Assembly (NCBI RefSeq): GCF_030362835.1
Contig: NZ_JAUCGQ010000003.1
Coordinates: 1 to 64,000, forward strand
Origin: Cellulomonas alba
GTDB lineage: Bacteria; Actinomycetota; Actinomycetes; Actinomycetales; Cellulomonadaceae
Direction: 5' to 3'
DNA length: 64,000 bases
The notes under the pieces: model-generated
Seen by the model: only the letters and a program-made list of their open reading frames with translations
The model's database searches: none
Told to the model about the DNA's origin: nothing
Shown: positions 53,501 to 63,634 of the stretch, piece by piece
How the letters are laid out: each line of letters begins with the position of its first letter
Numbering within the stretch: the stretch's first letter is position 1
Made by a program: the position numbers and the translations under genes

Positions 53501-54460
53501 TCACTTCGCGCGCGGGTGGGAGGTGAGGTACACCTCGCGCAGCGAGTCGGCCGTGACCGCGGTGTAGATCTGCGTCGTCGTGACGCTCGCATGGCCGAGC
53601 AGCTCCTGCACGACGCGGATGTCCGCACCGCCGGCCAGCAGGTGCGTCGCGAACGAGTGGCGCAGCGTGTGGGGCGAGACGTGGTCCGCCGTCGCGATGC
53701 CGGAGCGCTCGGCCGCGGTGCGCAGCACCGCCCACGCCGACTGCCGCGACAGCCGCGCCCCGCGGGTGTTGAGGAACACCGCCGGCGTGCCGCGGCCCGC
53801 GCCGGCCAGCGCCGGACGACCGCGCACGAGGTACGCGTCGAGCGCGTCGAGCGCGTACGAGCCGACCGGGACGACGCGCTCCTTCGACCCCTTGCCGAAC
53901 AGGCGCACCGCGCCCTGGCCGGGCGTGCGGTCGAGGTCGTCGACGTCGAGCCCCACGGCCTCCGAGATGCGCGCGCCCGTCGAGTACAGCAGCTCGAGCA
54001 GCGCGCGGTCGCGCAGCGGGACGGGTCCGTCGCCGAGGCCCGCGGCCTCGAGGAGCCGCGTCACGTCGTCGACCGAGATCGCCTTGGGCAACCGCTTCGG
54101 CTGGGCGGGCGGGCGGACGTCCTGCGCCGCGTCGCGCTCCGTGACGCCCTCGAGCACCAGGAACCGGTGCCAGCCACGGATCGCGACGACCGCTCGCGCC
54201 GACGACGAGGCCACGAGGCGCGCCCGGTCGTCGGCACCCGTGCGGACCGCGAGCACGAAGTCCTCGACGTCGCGCTCGGTCACGTCCTCCGGGCGGGTGC
54301 GCCCCTGAGCGACCAGGAAGTCGACGTAGCGCGTGAGGTCGCGCCGGTACGCCCCGAGCGTGTTGGCCGCGAGGCCGCGCTCGACGGTCAGGTGCGCGAG
54401 GTACCCGTCGAGCGCGTCGTGCAGAGCAGTGCGCTCGTCGTCGCCCGCGGCGCCGGCCAC
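53501..54460 (-). CDS. xerD: Tyrosine recombinase XerD
   Basis: A 319-residue recombinase. N-terminal SAM-like core-binding domain ([23 protein letters not shown]), then the catalytic domain with Arg in [12 protein letters not shown], Lys in [22 protein letters not shown] and the nucleophile Tyr in TQIYTAV. Resolves chromosome dimers at dif. Gene order xerD-parA-scpA fits a housekeeping role rather than a phage integrase. GTG start. Confidence 0.92.
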   Translation of the reverse strand: MAGAAGDDERTALHDALDGYLAHLTVERGLAANTLGAYRRDLTRYVDFLVAQGRTRPEDVTERDVEDFVLAVRTGADDRARLVASSSARAVVAIRGWHRFLVLEGVTERDAAQDVRPPAQPKRLPKAISVDDVTRLLEAAGLGDGPVPLRDRALLELLYSTGARISEAVGLDVDDLDRTPGQGAVRLFGKGSKERVVPVGSYALDALDAYLVRGRPALAGAGRGTPAVFLNTRGARLSRQSAWAVLRTAAERSGIATADHVSPHTLRHSFATHLLAGGADIRVVQELLGHASVTTTQIYTAVTADSLREVYLTSHPRAK

Positions 54461-54467
54461 CCGCGGC

Positions 54468-55508
54468 TCAGAAGGGCAGGAAGACGTCCACCGCGATCGC
54501 GACGGACAGCAGCGTCAGGTACGTGATCGACCCGTGGAACACGGTCATCGCGCGCAGCTTGCCGCGCGTCGGGTCCTCGGCGCGGCGCAGCAGCGTCAGG
54601 CACTGCGCGAGGAACCACGCGCCGAGCGCGGTGGCGACGACCGCGTACACCCAGGTCATGTGCGCGACCGGGATCAGCAGCAGCGAGCACGCGATCATCG
54701 CGAGCGTGTAGCCGATCATCTCGCGGGCGACCTTGGCGTCCTTGGCGACGACCGGGAGCATCGGGACGCCGGCGCGCGCGTAGTCGCCCTTGAACTTCAT
54801 CGACAGCGGCCAGTAGTGCGGCGGCGTCCAGAAGAAGATGACGCCGAACAGCAGGACCGCGGCCCACGAGACGCCACCCGTGACGGCGGACCAGCCGATC
54901 AGCACCGGCATGCACCCGGCCGCGCCGCCCCACACGATGTTCTGCGGCGTGCGCCGCTTGAGGATCATCGTGTAGCCGACGACGTAGATGAGGATCGCCG
55001 CGGCCGTCAGCATCGACGACGCCGGGTTGACCACGAGCCACAGCCACGCGAGCGCGAGCACGCCCAGCACGAGCCCGAACACGAGCGCCGCGCGCGGCGT
55101 GACCTCGCCCGTGACGATGGGGCGCCGCTTCGTGCGGTTCATCACCTGGTCGATGTCGCGGTCGAGGTAGCAGTTGAGGACGTTCGCCGAGCCTGCGGCG
55201 GCCGCGCCACCGACGAGCGTCGCGACGACGAGCCCGAAGCTCGGCCACCCGCCCTGCGCCAGGATCATCGTCGGCAGCGTCGTGACGAGCAGGAGCTCGA
55301 TGATGCGCGGCTTGGTCAGCGCGACGTACGGGCCGACGACCCGCCGGCCGGCCCGCCACGCGGAGCCGAGCGGGCCCGAGCGCGCCGACCCCGCGGACGG
55401 CCCGGCAGGGGCCGCGGGCACGGGCGCCGCCGCCGTCCGGCGCACGTCCGGGGTCGGCGGCGCCGACGCTCCGGGGGCGTCCAGGGACAGCGGGTTCGAG
55501 AGGCGCAC
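54468..55508 (-). CDS. ctaB: Protoheme IX farnesyltransferase (heme O synthase)
   Basis: A 346-residue membrane prenyltransferase with nine helices. The prenyl-diphosphate site is [19 protein letters not shown] (N..DxxxD), the second loop is [11 protein letters not shown]. The first 55 residues are a disordered Ala/Pro lead. It adds a farnesyl group to heme B for cytochrome oxidase. GTG at 55508 was chosen; a TTG two codons earlier is possible. Divergent from tkt, the usual actinobacterial order. Confidence 0.93.
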   Translation of the reverse strand: MRLSNPLSLDAPGASAPPTPDVRRTAAAPVPAAPAGPSAGSARSGPLGSAWRAGRRVVGPYVALTKPRIIELLLVTTLPTMILAQGGWPSFGLVVATLVGGAAAAGSANVLNCYLDRDIDQVMNRTKRRPIVTGEVTPRAALVFGLVLGVLALAWLWLVVNPASSMLTAAAILIYVVGYTMILKRRTPQNIVWGGAAGCMPVLIGWSAVTGGVSWAAVLLFGVIFFWTPPHYWPLSMKFKGDYARAGVPMLPVVAKDAKVAREMIGYTLAMIACSLLLIPVAHMTWVYAVVATALGAWFLAQCLTLLRRAEDPTRGKLRAMTVFHGSITYLTLLSVAIAVDVFLPF

Positions 55509-55795
55509 GCGCAACGGGTCCGTTCGTGGTCCGGCGGGAGGAATTGTCGCGCCGCCATGCTACGGCCTGCCGATGTGGCCGGTCAGGCCACGCGCGGGGC
55601 GGCGACGTGTGAGATGCGTCCCGCCTCCGTCCGTGGTCACGCCCGGCACCGGAGCAGGGGTGCGATATACGCTCGACAGGCACGGCCGACGACCCGCGGG
55701 CACCGCGTGGCCGGCCGCCGCCGGACCCCGAGAAGAACGGTGTCCGACCACGTCCGACAGACGCCCGCGTCACGTGCGGGTGGGAATGAGGTTCG

Positions 55796-57976
55796 GTGAA
55801 CGCGAAGGCTCCCCTGGCCCAGACGGTCGGCTGGTCCGACCTGGACGTGCGGGCGGTGGACACGGTGCGCGTACTGGCGGCTGACTCCGTCGAGAAGGTC
55901 GGCAACGGCCACCCCGGGACCGCCATCAGCCTCGCGCCCGCGGCGTACCTGCTCTACCAGAACGTCATGCGGCACGACCCGACGGACCCGCACTGGCTGG
56001 GCCGCGACCGGTTCATCCTGTCGGCCGGGCACTCGTGCCTCACTCAGTACATCCAGCTGTACCTCGGCGGCTTCGGCCTCGAGCTCGAGGACCTGCAGGC
56101 TCTGCGCACCTGGGGCTCCAAGACGCCCGGCCACCCCGAGTACAAGCACACGAAGGGCGTCGAGACCACGACCGGGCCGCTCGGTCAGGGCCTCTCGTCG
56201 GCGGTCGGCTTCGCGATGGCGCAGCGGCGCGAGCGCAACCTGCTCGACCCCGAGGCCGCGCCGGGCACGAGCCCGTTCGACCACTACACGTACGTCATCT
56301 GCTCGGACGGCGACCTCCAGGAGGGCGTCACGAGCGAGGCGTCGTCCATCGCCGGCACGCAGGAGCTCGGCAACCTCATCGTCCTCTGGGACGACAACCA
56401 CATCTCGATCGAGGGCGACACCGAGATCGCGTTCACCGAGGACGTGCTCGCGCGCTACGAGGCGTACGGCTGGCACGTGCAGTACGTCGACTGGACGCAC
56501 GGCGGCTCGTCGGAGGACGACTACCGCGAGGACGTCGACGCGCTCGCCGCCGCGATCGAGGCGGCCAAGGCCGTCACCGACAAGCCGTCGTTCATCGGGC
56601 TGCGGACGCTCATCGCGTGGCCGACGCCCAAGAAGACGAACGACCACAGCTCGCACGGCAGCAAGCTCGGCGCCGAGGCCGTCGCGGGTCTCAAGGAGGC
56701 CGTGGGCTTCGACCCCGAGCGCACGTTCCAGGTCGACGACGACGTCCTCGCCCACACGCGGTCGCTCGCCGAGCGCGCCGCGAAGGCCCGCACCGAGTGG
56801 ACCGAGGGCTACGAGGCCTGGCGCGCCGCCAACCCGGCGAACGCCGCCCTGCTCGACCGGCTCGCCGTGCGCGGGCTGCCCGAGGGCTGGGAGTCGGCGC
56901 TGCCCGTCTTCCCCGCCGGCAAGGCCGTCGCGACGCGCGCCGCGTCAGGCGACGTGCTCTCGGCGATCGGGCCGGAGCTCCCCGAGCTGTGGGGCGGCTC
57001 GGCCGACCTCGCCGGCTCGAACAACACGACCATGAAGGGCGCGACGTCGTTCATCCCGGCGAAGCGCTCGACGCACGAGTTCGCGGGCGACGAGTTCGGG
57101 CGCACGCTGCACTTCGGCATCCGCGAGCACGCCATGGGCGCGATCCTCTCGGGCATCACGCTGCACGGCCTGACCCGCCCCTACGGCGGCACGTTCCTGC
57201 AGTTCTCCGACTACATGCGCGGCGCGGTCCGCCTCGCGTCGCTGATGGGCGCGCCCGCGACCTACGTGTGGACGCACGACTCGATCGGCCTCGGCGAGGA
57301 CGGCCCGACGCACCAGCCCGTCGAGCACCTGACCGCGCTGCGCGCGATCCCGGGCCTGACGATCGTGCGCCCGGCGGACGCCAACGAGACCGCGCAGGCG
57401 TGGAAGGCGATCCTCGAGCACACGAGCGGCCCCGTCGGCCTGATCCTCACGCGCCAGAACGTGGCCACGTTCCCGCGCGGCGAGGACGGCTTCGCGGGCG
57501 CCGAGGGTGTCGCCAAGGGCGCGTACGTGCTGCTCGAGGCGAGCTCCGGCACGCCGGACGTGATCCTCGTCGGCACGGGCTCCGAGGTGCAGCTCGCCGT
57601 CGAGGCGCGCGAGACGCTCGAGGCAGCGGGCGTCGCGACGCGCGTCGTGTCGATGCCGTCGTTCGAGTGGTTCGCGCAGCAGAGCGACGAGTACCGCGAG
57701 TCGGTCTTCCCGTCGTCGGTGCGGGCCCGCGTCTCGGTCGAGGCCGGCATCGCGCTCTCGTGGCACAAGGTCGTCGGCGACGCCGGCCGGTCCGTGTCGC
57801 TCGAGCACTTCGGTGCCTCGGCGGACTACGAGACGCTCTACCGCGAGTTCGGCATCACGGCCGAGGCCGTCGTCGCCGCCGCGCACGACTCGATCGCCGC
57901 GGCCGCCGCGAACGCCGGCCCGTCGACCGCGTCCGCCGCTCCCACGAGCACCGGGACGGGCGACCAGCAGCACTGA
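55796..57976 (+). CDS. tkt: Transketolase
   Basis: A 726-residue ThDP enzyme: [29 protein letters not shown], cofactor motif GDGDLQEGV...[10 protein letters not shown] (the first G of the motif is preceded by SD), [16 protein letters not shown] and LTRQNV. It moves two-carbon units between pentose phosphates and glycolytic sugars. GTG start with GAGG upstream. A TATACGCT element at 55666-55673 may be part of the promoter in the 287-bp gap after ctaB. First gene of the tkt-tal-zwf-opcA-pgl operon. Confidence 0.96.
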   Translation: MNAKAPLAQTVGWSDLDVRAVDTVRVLAADSVEKVGNGHPGTAISLAPAAYLLYQNVMRHDPTDPHWLGRDRFILSAGHSCLTQYIQLYLGGFGLELEDLQALRTWGSKTPGHPEYKHTKGVETTTGPLGQGLSSAVGFAMAQRRERNLLDPEAAPGTSPFDHYTYVICSDGDLQEGVTSEASSIAGTQELGNLIVLWDDNHISIEGDTEIAFTEDVLARYEAYGWHVQYVDWTHGGSSEDDYREDVDALAAAIEAAKAVTDKPSFIGLRTLIAWPTPKKTNDHSSHGSKLGAEAVAGLKEAVGFDPERTFQVDDDVLAHTRSLAERAAKARTEWTEGYEAWRAANPANAALLDRLAVRGLPEGWESALPVFPAGKAVATRAASGDVLSAIGPELPELWGGSADLAGSNNTTMKGATSFIPAKRSTHEFAGDEFGRTLHFGIREHAMGAILSGITLHGLTRPYGGTFLQFSDYMRGAVRLASLMGAPATYVWTHDSIGLGEDGPTHQPVEHLTALRAIPGLTIVRPADANETAQAWKAILEHTSGPVGLILTRQNVATFPRGEDGFAGAEGVAKGAYVLLEASSGTPDVILVGTGSEVQLAVEARETLEAAGVATRVVSMPSFEWFAQQSDEYRESVFPSSVRARVSVEAGIALSWHKVVGDAGRSVSLEHFGASADYETLYREFGITAEAVVAAAHDSIAAAAANAGPSTASAAPTSTGTGDQQH

Positions 57977-58049
57977 GACGACCGGGTGGGGCCCCGCACT
58001 CCAGGCGGGGCCCCACCCGGCCAGGCACGCGCGAAGAAGGGGATCCACC

Positions 58050-59180
58050 ATGGCACCGAGCACCACCCCGATCGAGCGACTGGCAGCGGCGGGCGTCGCC
58101 GTCTGGCTCGACGACCTGTCGCGCGAGCGGCTGCGCACCGGCAACCTGGCCGACCTGGTCGAGCAGGGCGTCGTCGGCGTGACGACGAACCCGACGATCT
58201 TCGAGAAGGCGCTGTCCGAGGGCGACGCCTACGACGAGCAGCTCCAAGAGCTCGCGAGCGCCGGCGCCGACGTCGACGACGCGGTCTTCCGCATCACGAC
58301 CGACGACGTACGGACCGCCGCGGACGTGCTGCGCCCTGTCTACGACCGCACCGACGGCCAGGACGGCCGCGTGTCGATCGAGGTCGACCCCCGCCTGGCG
58401 CGCGACACCGAGCGCACGATCGCGGCCGCGAAGTCCCTGTGGTCGACCGTCGACCGCCCCAACGTCTTCGTGAAGATCCCGGCGACGGTCGAGGGCCTGC
58501 CCGCGATCACCGCCGCGCTCGCCGAGGGCATCAGCGTCAACGTCACGCTGATCTTCTCGCTCGACCGGTACCGCGCCGTGCTCGACGCGTTCCTGTCCGG
58601 CCTCGAGCAGGCCAAGGCGAACGGCCACGACCTCGCGCCGATCGCGTCGGTCGCCTCGTTCTTCGTCAGCCGGGTGGACACGGCGGTCGACGCCCGACTC
58701 GACGCGATCGGCACGCCCGAGGCGGACGCGTTGCGCGGCACGGCCGCGATCGCGAACGCGCGCCTCGCGTACGGCCTGTTCCAGGAGGTCGTGGCGAGCG
58801 ACCGCTGGGCGGCGCTGGCCGAGGCCGGCGCGCACGTCCAGCGGCCGCTGTGGGCCTCCACGGGCGTCAAGGACAAGCGCTACCCCGACACGCTCTACGT
58901 CGACGAGCTGGTCGTCGCGGGCACGGTCAACACCATGCCCGAGGCGACGTTCCGCGCGGTGCAGGACCACGGCGGCGACGCCGCCGACACCGTGACGGGC
59001 ACGCAGGACGCGGCCCGGCGCGTCATCGAGCGCCTCGCCGAGCTCGGCATCGACATCGACGAGGTCACCGAGCAGCTCGAGACCGAGGGCATCGACAAGT
59101 TCGACGCCAGCTGGTCGCAGCTGATCGGCACCGTCACGGACGGGCTCAAGGCGGCCGGCGCGCAGGCGGAGGGCGAGTGA
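58050..59180 (+). CDS. tal: Transaldolase
   Basis: A 376-residue transaldolase of the long actinobacterial form. [15 protein letters not shown] at the N-terminus, Schiff-base Lys in [26 protein letters not shown] and [17 protein letters not shown] are conserved. GAAGAAGGGG precedes the ATG, 73 bp after tkt. Its stop overlaps the zwf GTG start (GTGA). Confidence 0.96.
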   Translation: MAPSTTPIERLAAAGVAVWLDDLSRERLRTGNLADLVEQGVVGVTTNPTIFEKALSEGDAYDEQLQELASAGADVDDAVFRITTDDVRTAADVLRPVYDRTDGQDGRVSIEVDPRLARDTERTIAAAKSLWSTVDRPNVFVKIPATVEGLPAITAALAEGISVNVTLIFSLDRYRAVLDAFLSGLEQAKANGHDLAPIASVASFFVSRVDTAVDARLDAIGTPEADALRGTAAIANARLAYGLFQEVVASDRWAALAEAGAHVQRPLWASTGVKDKRYPDTLYVDELVVAGTVNTMPEATFRAVQDHGGDAADTVTGTQDAARRVIERLAELGIDIDEVTEQLETEGIDKFDASWSQLIGTVTDGLKAAGAQAEGE

Positions 59181-60718
59181 GCCCGGTGAAGGTGGCTGCG
59201 GGCCACAACCCGCTGCGCGACGCTCGCGACCGTCGCCTGCCCAGGATCGCGGGGCCGTGCGGCCTCGTCATCTTCGGGGTCACGGGCGACCTCGCACGCA
59301 AGAAGCTGATGCCCGCGGTCTACGACCTGACGAACCGCGGGCTGCTGCCGCCCGGCTTCGCGCTGACCGGCTTCGCGCGGCGCGACTGGGCGACCCAGGA
59401 CTTCGCGCAGATCGTGCACGACTCGGTCAAGGAGAACGCCCGGACGCCGTTCCGTGAGGCCACCTGGCGTCAGCTCTCCGAGGGCATCCGCTTCGTGCAG
59501 GGCACGTTCGACGACGACGACGCGTTCGACCGGCTGCGCGACACGGTCGAGGACCTCGACGTGCACCGCGGCACGGGCGGCAACCACGCGTTCTACCTCT
59601 CGGTGCCGCCGAGCGCGTTCCCGGTCGTCTGCAAGCAGCTGGCCCGCTCGGGCCTCTCGCAGCCCCACGACGGCAAGTGGCGGCGCGTCGTGATCGAGAA
59701 GCCGTTCGGCCACGACCTGGCGAGCGCGCGCGAGCTGCAGGACATCGTCTCGAGCGTGTTCCGGCCCGACGACATCTTCCGGATCGACCACTACCTCGGC
59801 AAGGAGACGGTCCAGAACCTGCTCGCGCTGCGGTTCGCGAACCAGCTGTTCGAGCCGATCTGGAACGCCAACTACGTCGACCACGTGCAGATCACGATGG
59901 CCGAGGACATCGGCATCGGCGGCCGTGCCGGGTACTACGACGGGATCGGCGCGGCGCGCGACGTCATCCAGAACCACCTGCTGCAGCTCCTCGCGCTGAC
60001 CGCGATGGAGGAGCCCGTGTCGTTCTCGGCGCACGACCTGCGCGCCGAGAAGGTCAAGGTGCTCTCGGCCGTGCGGCTCCCCCGCGACCTCGGCCGGCAC
60101 ACGGCGCACGCGCAGTACGCCGAGGGCTGGCAGGGGGGCGAGAAGGTCATCGGCTACTCGCAGGAGGAGGGGTTCAACCCCCACTCGACGACCGAGACGT
60201 TCGCCGCGGTCCGGGTGGACATCGACACGCGCCGCTGGGCCGGGGTGCCGTTCTACCTGCGCACCGGCAAGCGCCTCGCCAAGCGCGTCACCGAGATCGC
60301 CATCGTGTTCAAGAAGGCGCCGCACCTGCCCTTCGAGTCGACCGCGACCGCCGAGCTCGGCAAGAACGCGCTCGTCATCCGGGTCCAGCCCGACGAGGGC
60401 GTGACGCTCCGGTTCGGCGCGAAGGTGCCGGGCACCGCGATGGAGGTCCGCGACGTCACGATGGACTTCGGCTACGGCCACGCGTTCACGGAGGCGTCGC
60501 CGGAGGCGTACGAGCGGCTGATCCTCGACGTGCTGCTCGGCGACCCGCCGCTGTTCCCGCAGAACGAGGAGGTCGAGCTCTCGTGGAAGATCCTCGACCC
60601 GATCATCGACTACTGGGCGACGCACGGTAAGCCGGACGAGTACCGGGCCGGGACATGGGGCCCGCAGTCGGCCGACGACATGATGGCGCGCGACGGGCGA
60701 ACCTGGAGGCTGCCGTGA
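59177..60718 (+). CDS. zwf: Glucose-6-phosphate 1-dehydrogenase
   Basis: A 513-residue enzyme: NADP loop [16 protein letters not shown], catalytic [14 protein letters not shown] with His, EKPFGHDL and C-terminal [13 protein letters not shown]. Catalyses the first step of the oxidative pentose-phosphate pathway. GTG at 59177 overlaps tal; a second GTG three codons on (59186) is possible. Overlaps opcA at its end (GTGA). Confidence 0.96.
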   Translation: MSPVKVAAGHNPLRDARDRRLPRIAGPCGLVIFGVTGDLARKKLMPAVYDLTNRGLLPPGFALTGFARRDWATQDFAQIVHDSVKENARTPFREATWRQLSEGIRFVQGTFDDDDAFDRLRDTVEDLDVHRGTGGNHAFYLSVPPSAFPVVCKQLARSGLSQPHDGKWRRVVIEKPFGHDLASARELQDIVSSVFRPDDIFRIDHYLGKETVQNLLALRFANQLFEPIWNANYVDHVQITMAEDIGIGGRAGYYDGIGAARDVIQNHLLQLLALTAMEEPVSFSAHDLRAEKVKVLSAVRLPRDLGRHTAHAQYAEGWQGGEKVIGYSQEEGFNPHSTTETFAAVRVDIDTRRWAGVPFYLRTGKRLAKRVTEIAIVFKKAPHLPFESTATAELGKNALVIRVQPDEGVTLRFGAKVPGTAMEVRDVTMDFGYGHAFTEASPEAYERLILDVLLGDPPLFPQNEEVELSWKILDPIIDYWATHGKPDEYRAGTWGPQSADDMMARDGRTWRLP

Positions 60719-61632
60719 TCATCGACATGCCCGACACGACGGCGCGCGAGATCTCGAAGCGCCTGCTGCGCGAGCGTGACGAGGGCGGCGCGATCGCCCT
60801 CGGTCGCGTGCTGACGCTCATCGTCGACACCGGCGACCACGACCCGGAGCACGCGATCGAGGCCGCGAACGACGCGAGCCGCGAGCACCCGTGCCGCGTG
60901 ATCGTGATCGCCAAGGACACCGCGGCCAAGGCCGACACGATGGACGCGCAGATCCGTCTCGGGGGCGACGCGGGCGCGAGCGAGGTGATCATCCTGCGGC
61001 CCGGCCGCACGGTCGACCAGCACCTCGACACGCTCGTGATGCCGCTGCTGCTCCCCGACGCGCCGATCGTCGCGTGGTGGCCGTACGAGCCGCCGGACGT
61101 GCCGTCGAAGGACCCGATCGGCCGCATGGCGCAGCGCCGGATCACCGACACGTCGCGCGCCGAGACGCCCGGGAAGGCGCTGCGGCGCCTCGCGGAGGTC
61201 TACGCCGAGGGCGACACCGACCTGTCGTGGACGCGCGCGACGCTGTGGCGGGGCCTGATCGCGTCGACCCTCGACCAGCCGCCGTTCGAGCCGGTCAAGA
61301 AGGCGTACATCGCGGGCGAGAGCACGCACACGTCGGTCGACATGATGGCCGCCTGGCTCAGCCACGCGCTCAGGGTGCAGGTCGAGGTGGAGCGCATCCC
61401 CGACGCGCCCGCCATCGTGCAGGTCCGGCTCGAGCGGTCGGGCGGCGACATCGTGCTCGACCGCCCGGACGGCAAGACGGCCGCGCTGCGCCAGCCCGAC
61501 CAGCCGGAGCACCGCATCGCGCTGCCGATCCGGCACCTGCGCGAGTGCCTCGCGGAGGAGCTGCGCCGGCTCGACCCGGACGAGGTCTACGGCGAGGTCC
61601 TCACGAAGGGCCTGGCGAAGGTGACCGCATGA
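60715..61632 (+). CDS. opcA: Glucose-6-phosphate dehydrogenase assembly protein OpcA
   Basis: A 305-residue protein of the OpcA family, found next to zwf in cyanobacteria and actinobacteria and required for activity or redox regulation of Zwf. MPDTTAREISKRLLRERDEGG, CRVIVIAKD and LPDAPIVAWWPYEPPDVPSKDP are its landmarks. GTG start with GGAGG five bases upstream, overlapping the zwf stop; ATGA overlap with pgl. Confidence 0.95.
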   Translation: MIIDMPDTTAREISKRLLRERDEGGAIALGRVLTLIVDTGDHDPEHAIEAANDASREHPCRVIVIAKDTAAKADTMDAQIRLGGDAGASEVIILRPGRTVDQHLDTLVMPLLLPDAPIVAWWPYEPPDVPSKDPIGRMAQRRITDTSRAETPGKALRRLAEVYAEGDTDLSWTRATLWRGLIASTLDQPPFEPVKKAYIAGESTHTSVDMMAAWLSHALRVQVEVERIPDAPAIVQVRLERSGGDIVLDRPDGKTAALRQPDQPEHRIALPIRHLRECLAEELRRLDPDEVYGEVLTKGLAKVTA

Positions 61633-62375
61633 CGCGCGACGTCGTGGTCCACCCCGATCCGGCAGTCCTCGCCGAGGCGACCGCCGCTCGGCTGCTCACG
61701 GCGCTGCTCGACGTGCAGTCGCACCGCTCCCCCGTGCACGTCGTGCTGACGGGCGGCACCGTCGGCATCAAGGTGCTCGCGGCCGTCGCGGCGTCGCCGG
61801 TGCGCGACGCGGTCGACTGGTCGGGCGTGCACCTGTGGTGGGGCGACGAGCGGTTCCTGCCCGACGGCGACGGCGACCGCAACGAGACGCAGGCGCGCGA
61901 CGCCTTGATCTCGGCGCTCGGCGACGCGCTGCCCGCGCAGAACGTGCACCCGATGGCCGCGCAGTCGGACGAGGTCCCGACACCCGAGGCCTCCGCCTCC
62001 GCGTACGCCCGCACGCTCGCGGAGCACGCCGCACCCGGCACGCAGGTGCCGGCGTTCGACGTGCTGCTGCTCGGCATGGGCCCCGACGGGCACATCGCGT
62101 CGCTGTTCCCCGACCACGAGGCGCTCCACGTCACGGGTGTCGCGACCGTGGCGGTGCACGGCTCGCCGAAGCCGCCGCCGCTGCGCGTCTCGCTCACGTA
62201 CGAGGCGATCCACGCGGCACGCGAGGTGTGGGTCGTCGCGGCGGGTGCCGAGAAGGCCGATGCCGTGGCGTCCGCGCTGCGCGGTGCGACCGTCGCGCAG
62301 ACGCCGGCCGCCGGGGCCACCGGACGGGACCGGACGAGGTGGCTGCTCGACGCCGCCGCGGCGGCGCACGTCTGA
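61629..62375 (+). CDS. pgl: 6-phosphogluconolactonase
   Basis: A 248-residue lactonase: VVLTGGTVGIKVLA, VHLWWGDERFLPDGDGDRNETQARDAL and LLGMGPDGHIASLFPDH are the family motifs. It hydrolyses the product of Zwf. ATG overlaps opcA. The stop is followed directly by a 14-bp tandem repeat (62377-62427). Confidence 0.94.
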   Translation: MTRDVVVHPDPAVLAEATAARLLTALLDVQSHRSPVHVVLTGGTVGIKVLAAVAASPVRDAVDWSGVHLWWGDERFLPDGDGDRNETQARDALISALGDALPAQNVHPMAAQSDEVPTPEASASAYARTLAEHAAPGTQVPAFDVLLLGMGPDGHIASLFPDHEALHVTGVATVAVHGSPKPPPLRVSLTYEAIHAAREVWVVAAGAEKADAVASALRGATVAQTPAAGATGRDRTRWLLDAAAAAHV

Positions 62376-62376
62376 C

Positions 62377-62427
62377 GGCGCACGGCTGATGGCGCACGGC
62401 TGATGGCGCACGGCTGATGGCGCACGG
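62377..62427 (+). repeat. 14-bp tandem repeat forming chained MAHG mini-ORFs
   Basis: GGCGCACGGCTGAT is repeated three times perfectly (62377-62418) plus a partial fourth copy. Each unit junction contains TGATG, so the reading ATG-GCG-CAC-GGC-TGA (MAHG-stop) recurs at 62389 and 62403, each stop sharing its A with the next ATG. The third, from 62417, reads MAHGR and ends at TGA 62432-62434, overlapping the ATG (62431) of the methyltransferase. This links the pgl stop to the next gene by a chain of stop-start codons. Confidence 0.85.
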
Positions 62428-62430
62428 GCG

Positions 62431-63144
62431 ATGACCGAGGACGAGCCGCCCGTCGGCGAGCACGCGTCGGCGCGCGACAGCGCGCTGCAGGGCCGGTTCG
62501 AGGCGGTCGACGCCTACTTCGCGCAGCTCGTCCCTGAGAACCCGGCGTTGGTCGCGACCCGCGAGGCGGCGGCCGCGGCCGGTCTGCCCGACATCGCGGT
62601 GGCGCCGAACCAGGGCAAGCTCCTCGAGCTGCTCGCGGTCGCCACGTCGGCGCGGCGCGTGCTCGAGATCGGCACGCTCGGCGGCTACAGCACGCTCTGG
62701 CTCGCGCGCGCGGTCGGCCCGGAGGGGCGCGTCACGACGCTCGAGCTCGAGCCGCACCACGCGTCGGTCGCGCAGGAGTCGCTGCGCCGCGCGGGGCTCG
62801 GCGACCGGGTCGACGTGCTCGTCGGCCCGGCGACCGAGACGCTCGACCGCCTCGCGGCCGAGGGCGCGGAGCCGTTCGACCTCGTGTTCGTCGACGCGGA
62901 CAAGCAGCAGCTCGCGCGGTACGTCGAGCAGGCGCTCGCGCTCTCCCGGCCGGGCACCCTCATGGTCGTCGACAACGTGGTGCGCGACGGCCAGGTGATC
63001 GACCCGGACCACCCCGACGACCGCGTGCAGGGCGTCCGACGCATGGTCGACGCGCTCGTGCTGCACCCGCGGCTCGACGCGACCGTGGTCCAGACGGTCG
63101 GCGTCAAGGGCCACGACGGGTTCGCGCTGGTCCTCGTGCGCTAA
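62431..63144 (+). CDS. O-methyltransferase (caffeoyl-CoA OMT family)
   Basis: A 237-residue SAM methyltransferase: VLEIGTLGGYSTLWLARA motif I, LELEPHHASVA, FDLVFVDADKQQLARYV and MVVDNVVRDGQV are characteristic of the metal-dependent family 3. Substrate unknown, possibly catechol-like. ATG at 62431 is reached through the mini-ORF chain after pgl and has no clear ribosome binding site of its own, so it probably depends on coupling. Confidence 0.88.
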   Translation: MTEDEPPVGEHASARDSALQGRFEAVDAYFAQLVPENPALVATREAAAAAGLPDIAVAPNQGKLLELLAVATSARRVLEIGTLGGYSTLWLARAVGPEGRVTTLELEPHHASVAQESLRRAGLGDRVDVLVGPATETLDRLAAEGAEPFDLVFVDADKQQLARYVEQALALSRPGTLMVVDNVVRDGQVIDPDHPDDRVQGVRRMVDALVLHPRLDATVVQTVGVKGHDGFALVLVR

Positions 63145-63152
63145 TAGACAGT

Positions 63153-63170
63153 CTGAACTGTACAGATCAG
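63153..63170. promoter_or_regulatory. Probable MarR operator overlapping its -35
   Basis: CTGA-A-CTGTACAG-A-TCAG is an 18-bp palindrome with one mismatch pair around a perfect CTGTACAG core. It overlaps a TGTACA -35-like element (63159-63164), 17 bp from a TACGGT -10-like element (63182-63187), only 6 bases before the MarR ATG. A bound repressor would block this promoter. Confidence 0.65.
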
Positions 63171-63193
63171 CCTGATGGATCTACGGTGGAATC

Positions 63194-63634
63194 ATGTCCA
63201 CCACCGACCTCGCGAGCGTCGAACGCACGGCCGACCAGCTGAGGGTCGTCGTCGGCCGGCTGCGCCGCCGGCTGCGCGAGGAGATCGACACGCACGAGCT
63301 CACGCCGTCGCAGACGTCGATCCTGCACCGGATCGACCGCGACGGACCGGCCACGGCGAGCGACCTCGCGGCGGCCGAGCGCGTGCGACCACAGTCCGCC
63401 GCGGCGACCATCGCCGTCATCGAGGAGCGCGGCTTCGTGGTGCGGCACCAGGACCCGCGCGACGGCCGTCGCCAGCTCGTCACGCTGACCGACGCCGGCC
63501 GCGCGTTCCTCGACGACAAGCAGCGCGCCGGCCAGGAGTGGCTCACGCGCGCGCTGTCCGAGCACCTCACCGACGCCGAGCGCGCGACCGTCGCCGACGC
63601 GCTGACCATCCTGGGACGGCTGGTCGACCGGTGA
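63194..63634 (+). CDS. MarR-family transcriptional regulator
   Basis: A 146-residue winged-helix protein: QTSILHRIDRDGPATASDLAAAERVRPQSAAATIAVIEERGFV is the HTH and HQDPRDGRRQLVTLTDAGRAFL the wing. Likely a repressor of its own promoter and of the exporter gene downstream, whose start overlaps its stop (GTGA). The -10 hexamer lies so close to the ATG that the transcript may be leaderless. Inducer unknown, probably an aromatic or toxic compound. Confidence 0.9.
   Translation: MSTTDLASVERTADQLRVVVGRLRRRLREEIDTHELTPSQTSILHRIDRDGPATASDLAAAERVRPQSAAATIAVIEERGFVVRHQDPRDGRRQLVTLTDAGRAFLDDKQRAGQEWLTRALSEHLTDAERATVADALTILGRLVDR

Noticed and set aside
53501..54460. Integrase of a mobile element
   Set aside because: Sequence and neighbourhood (parA, scpA) fit chromosomal XerD; it is far from the att site.
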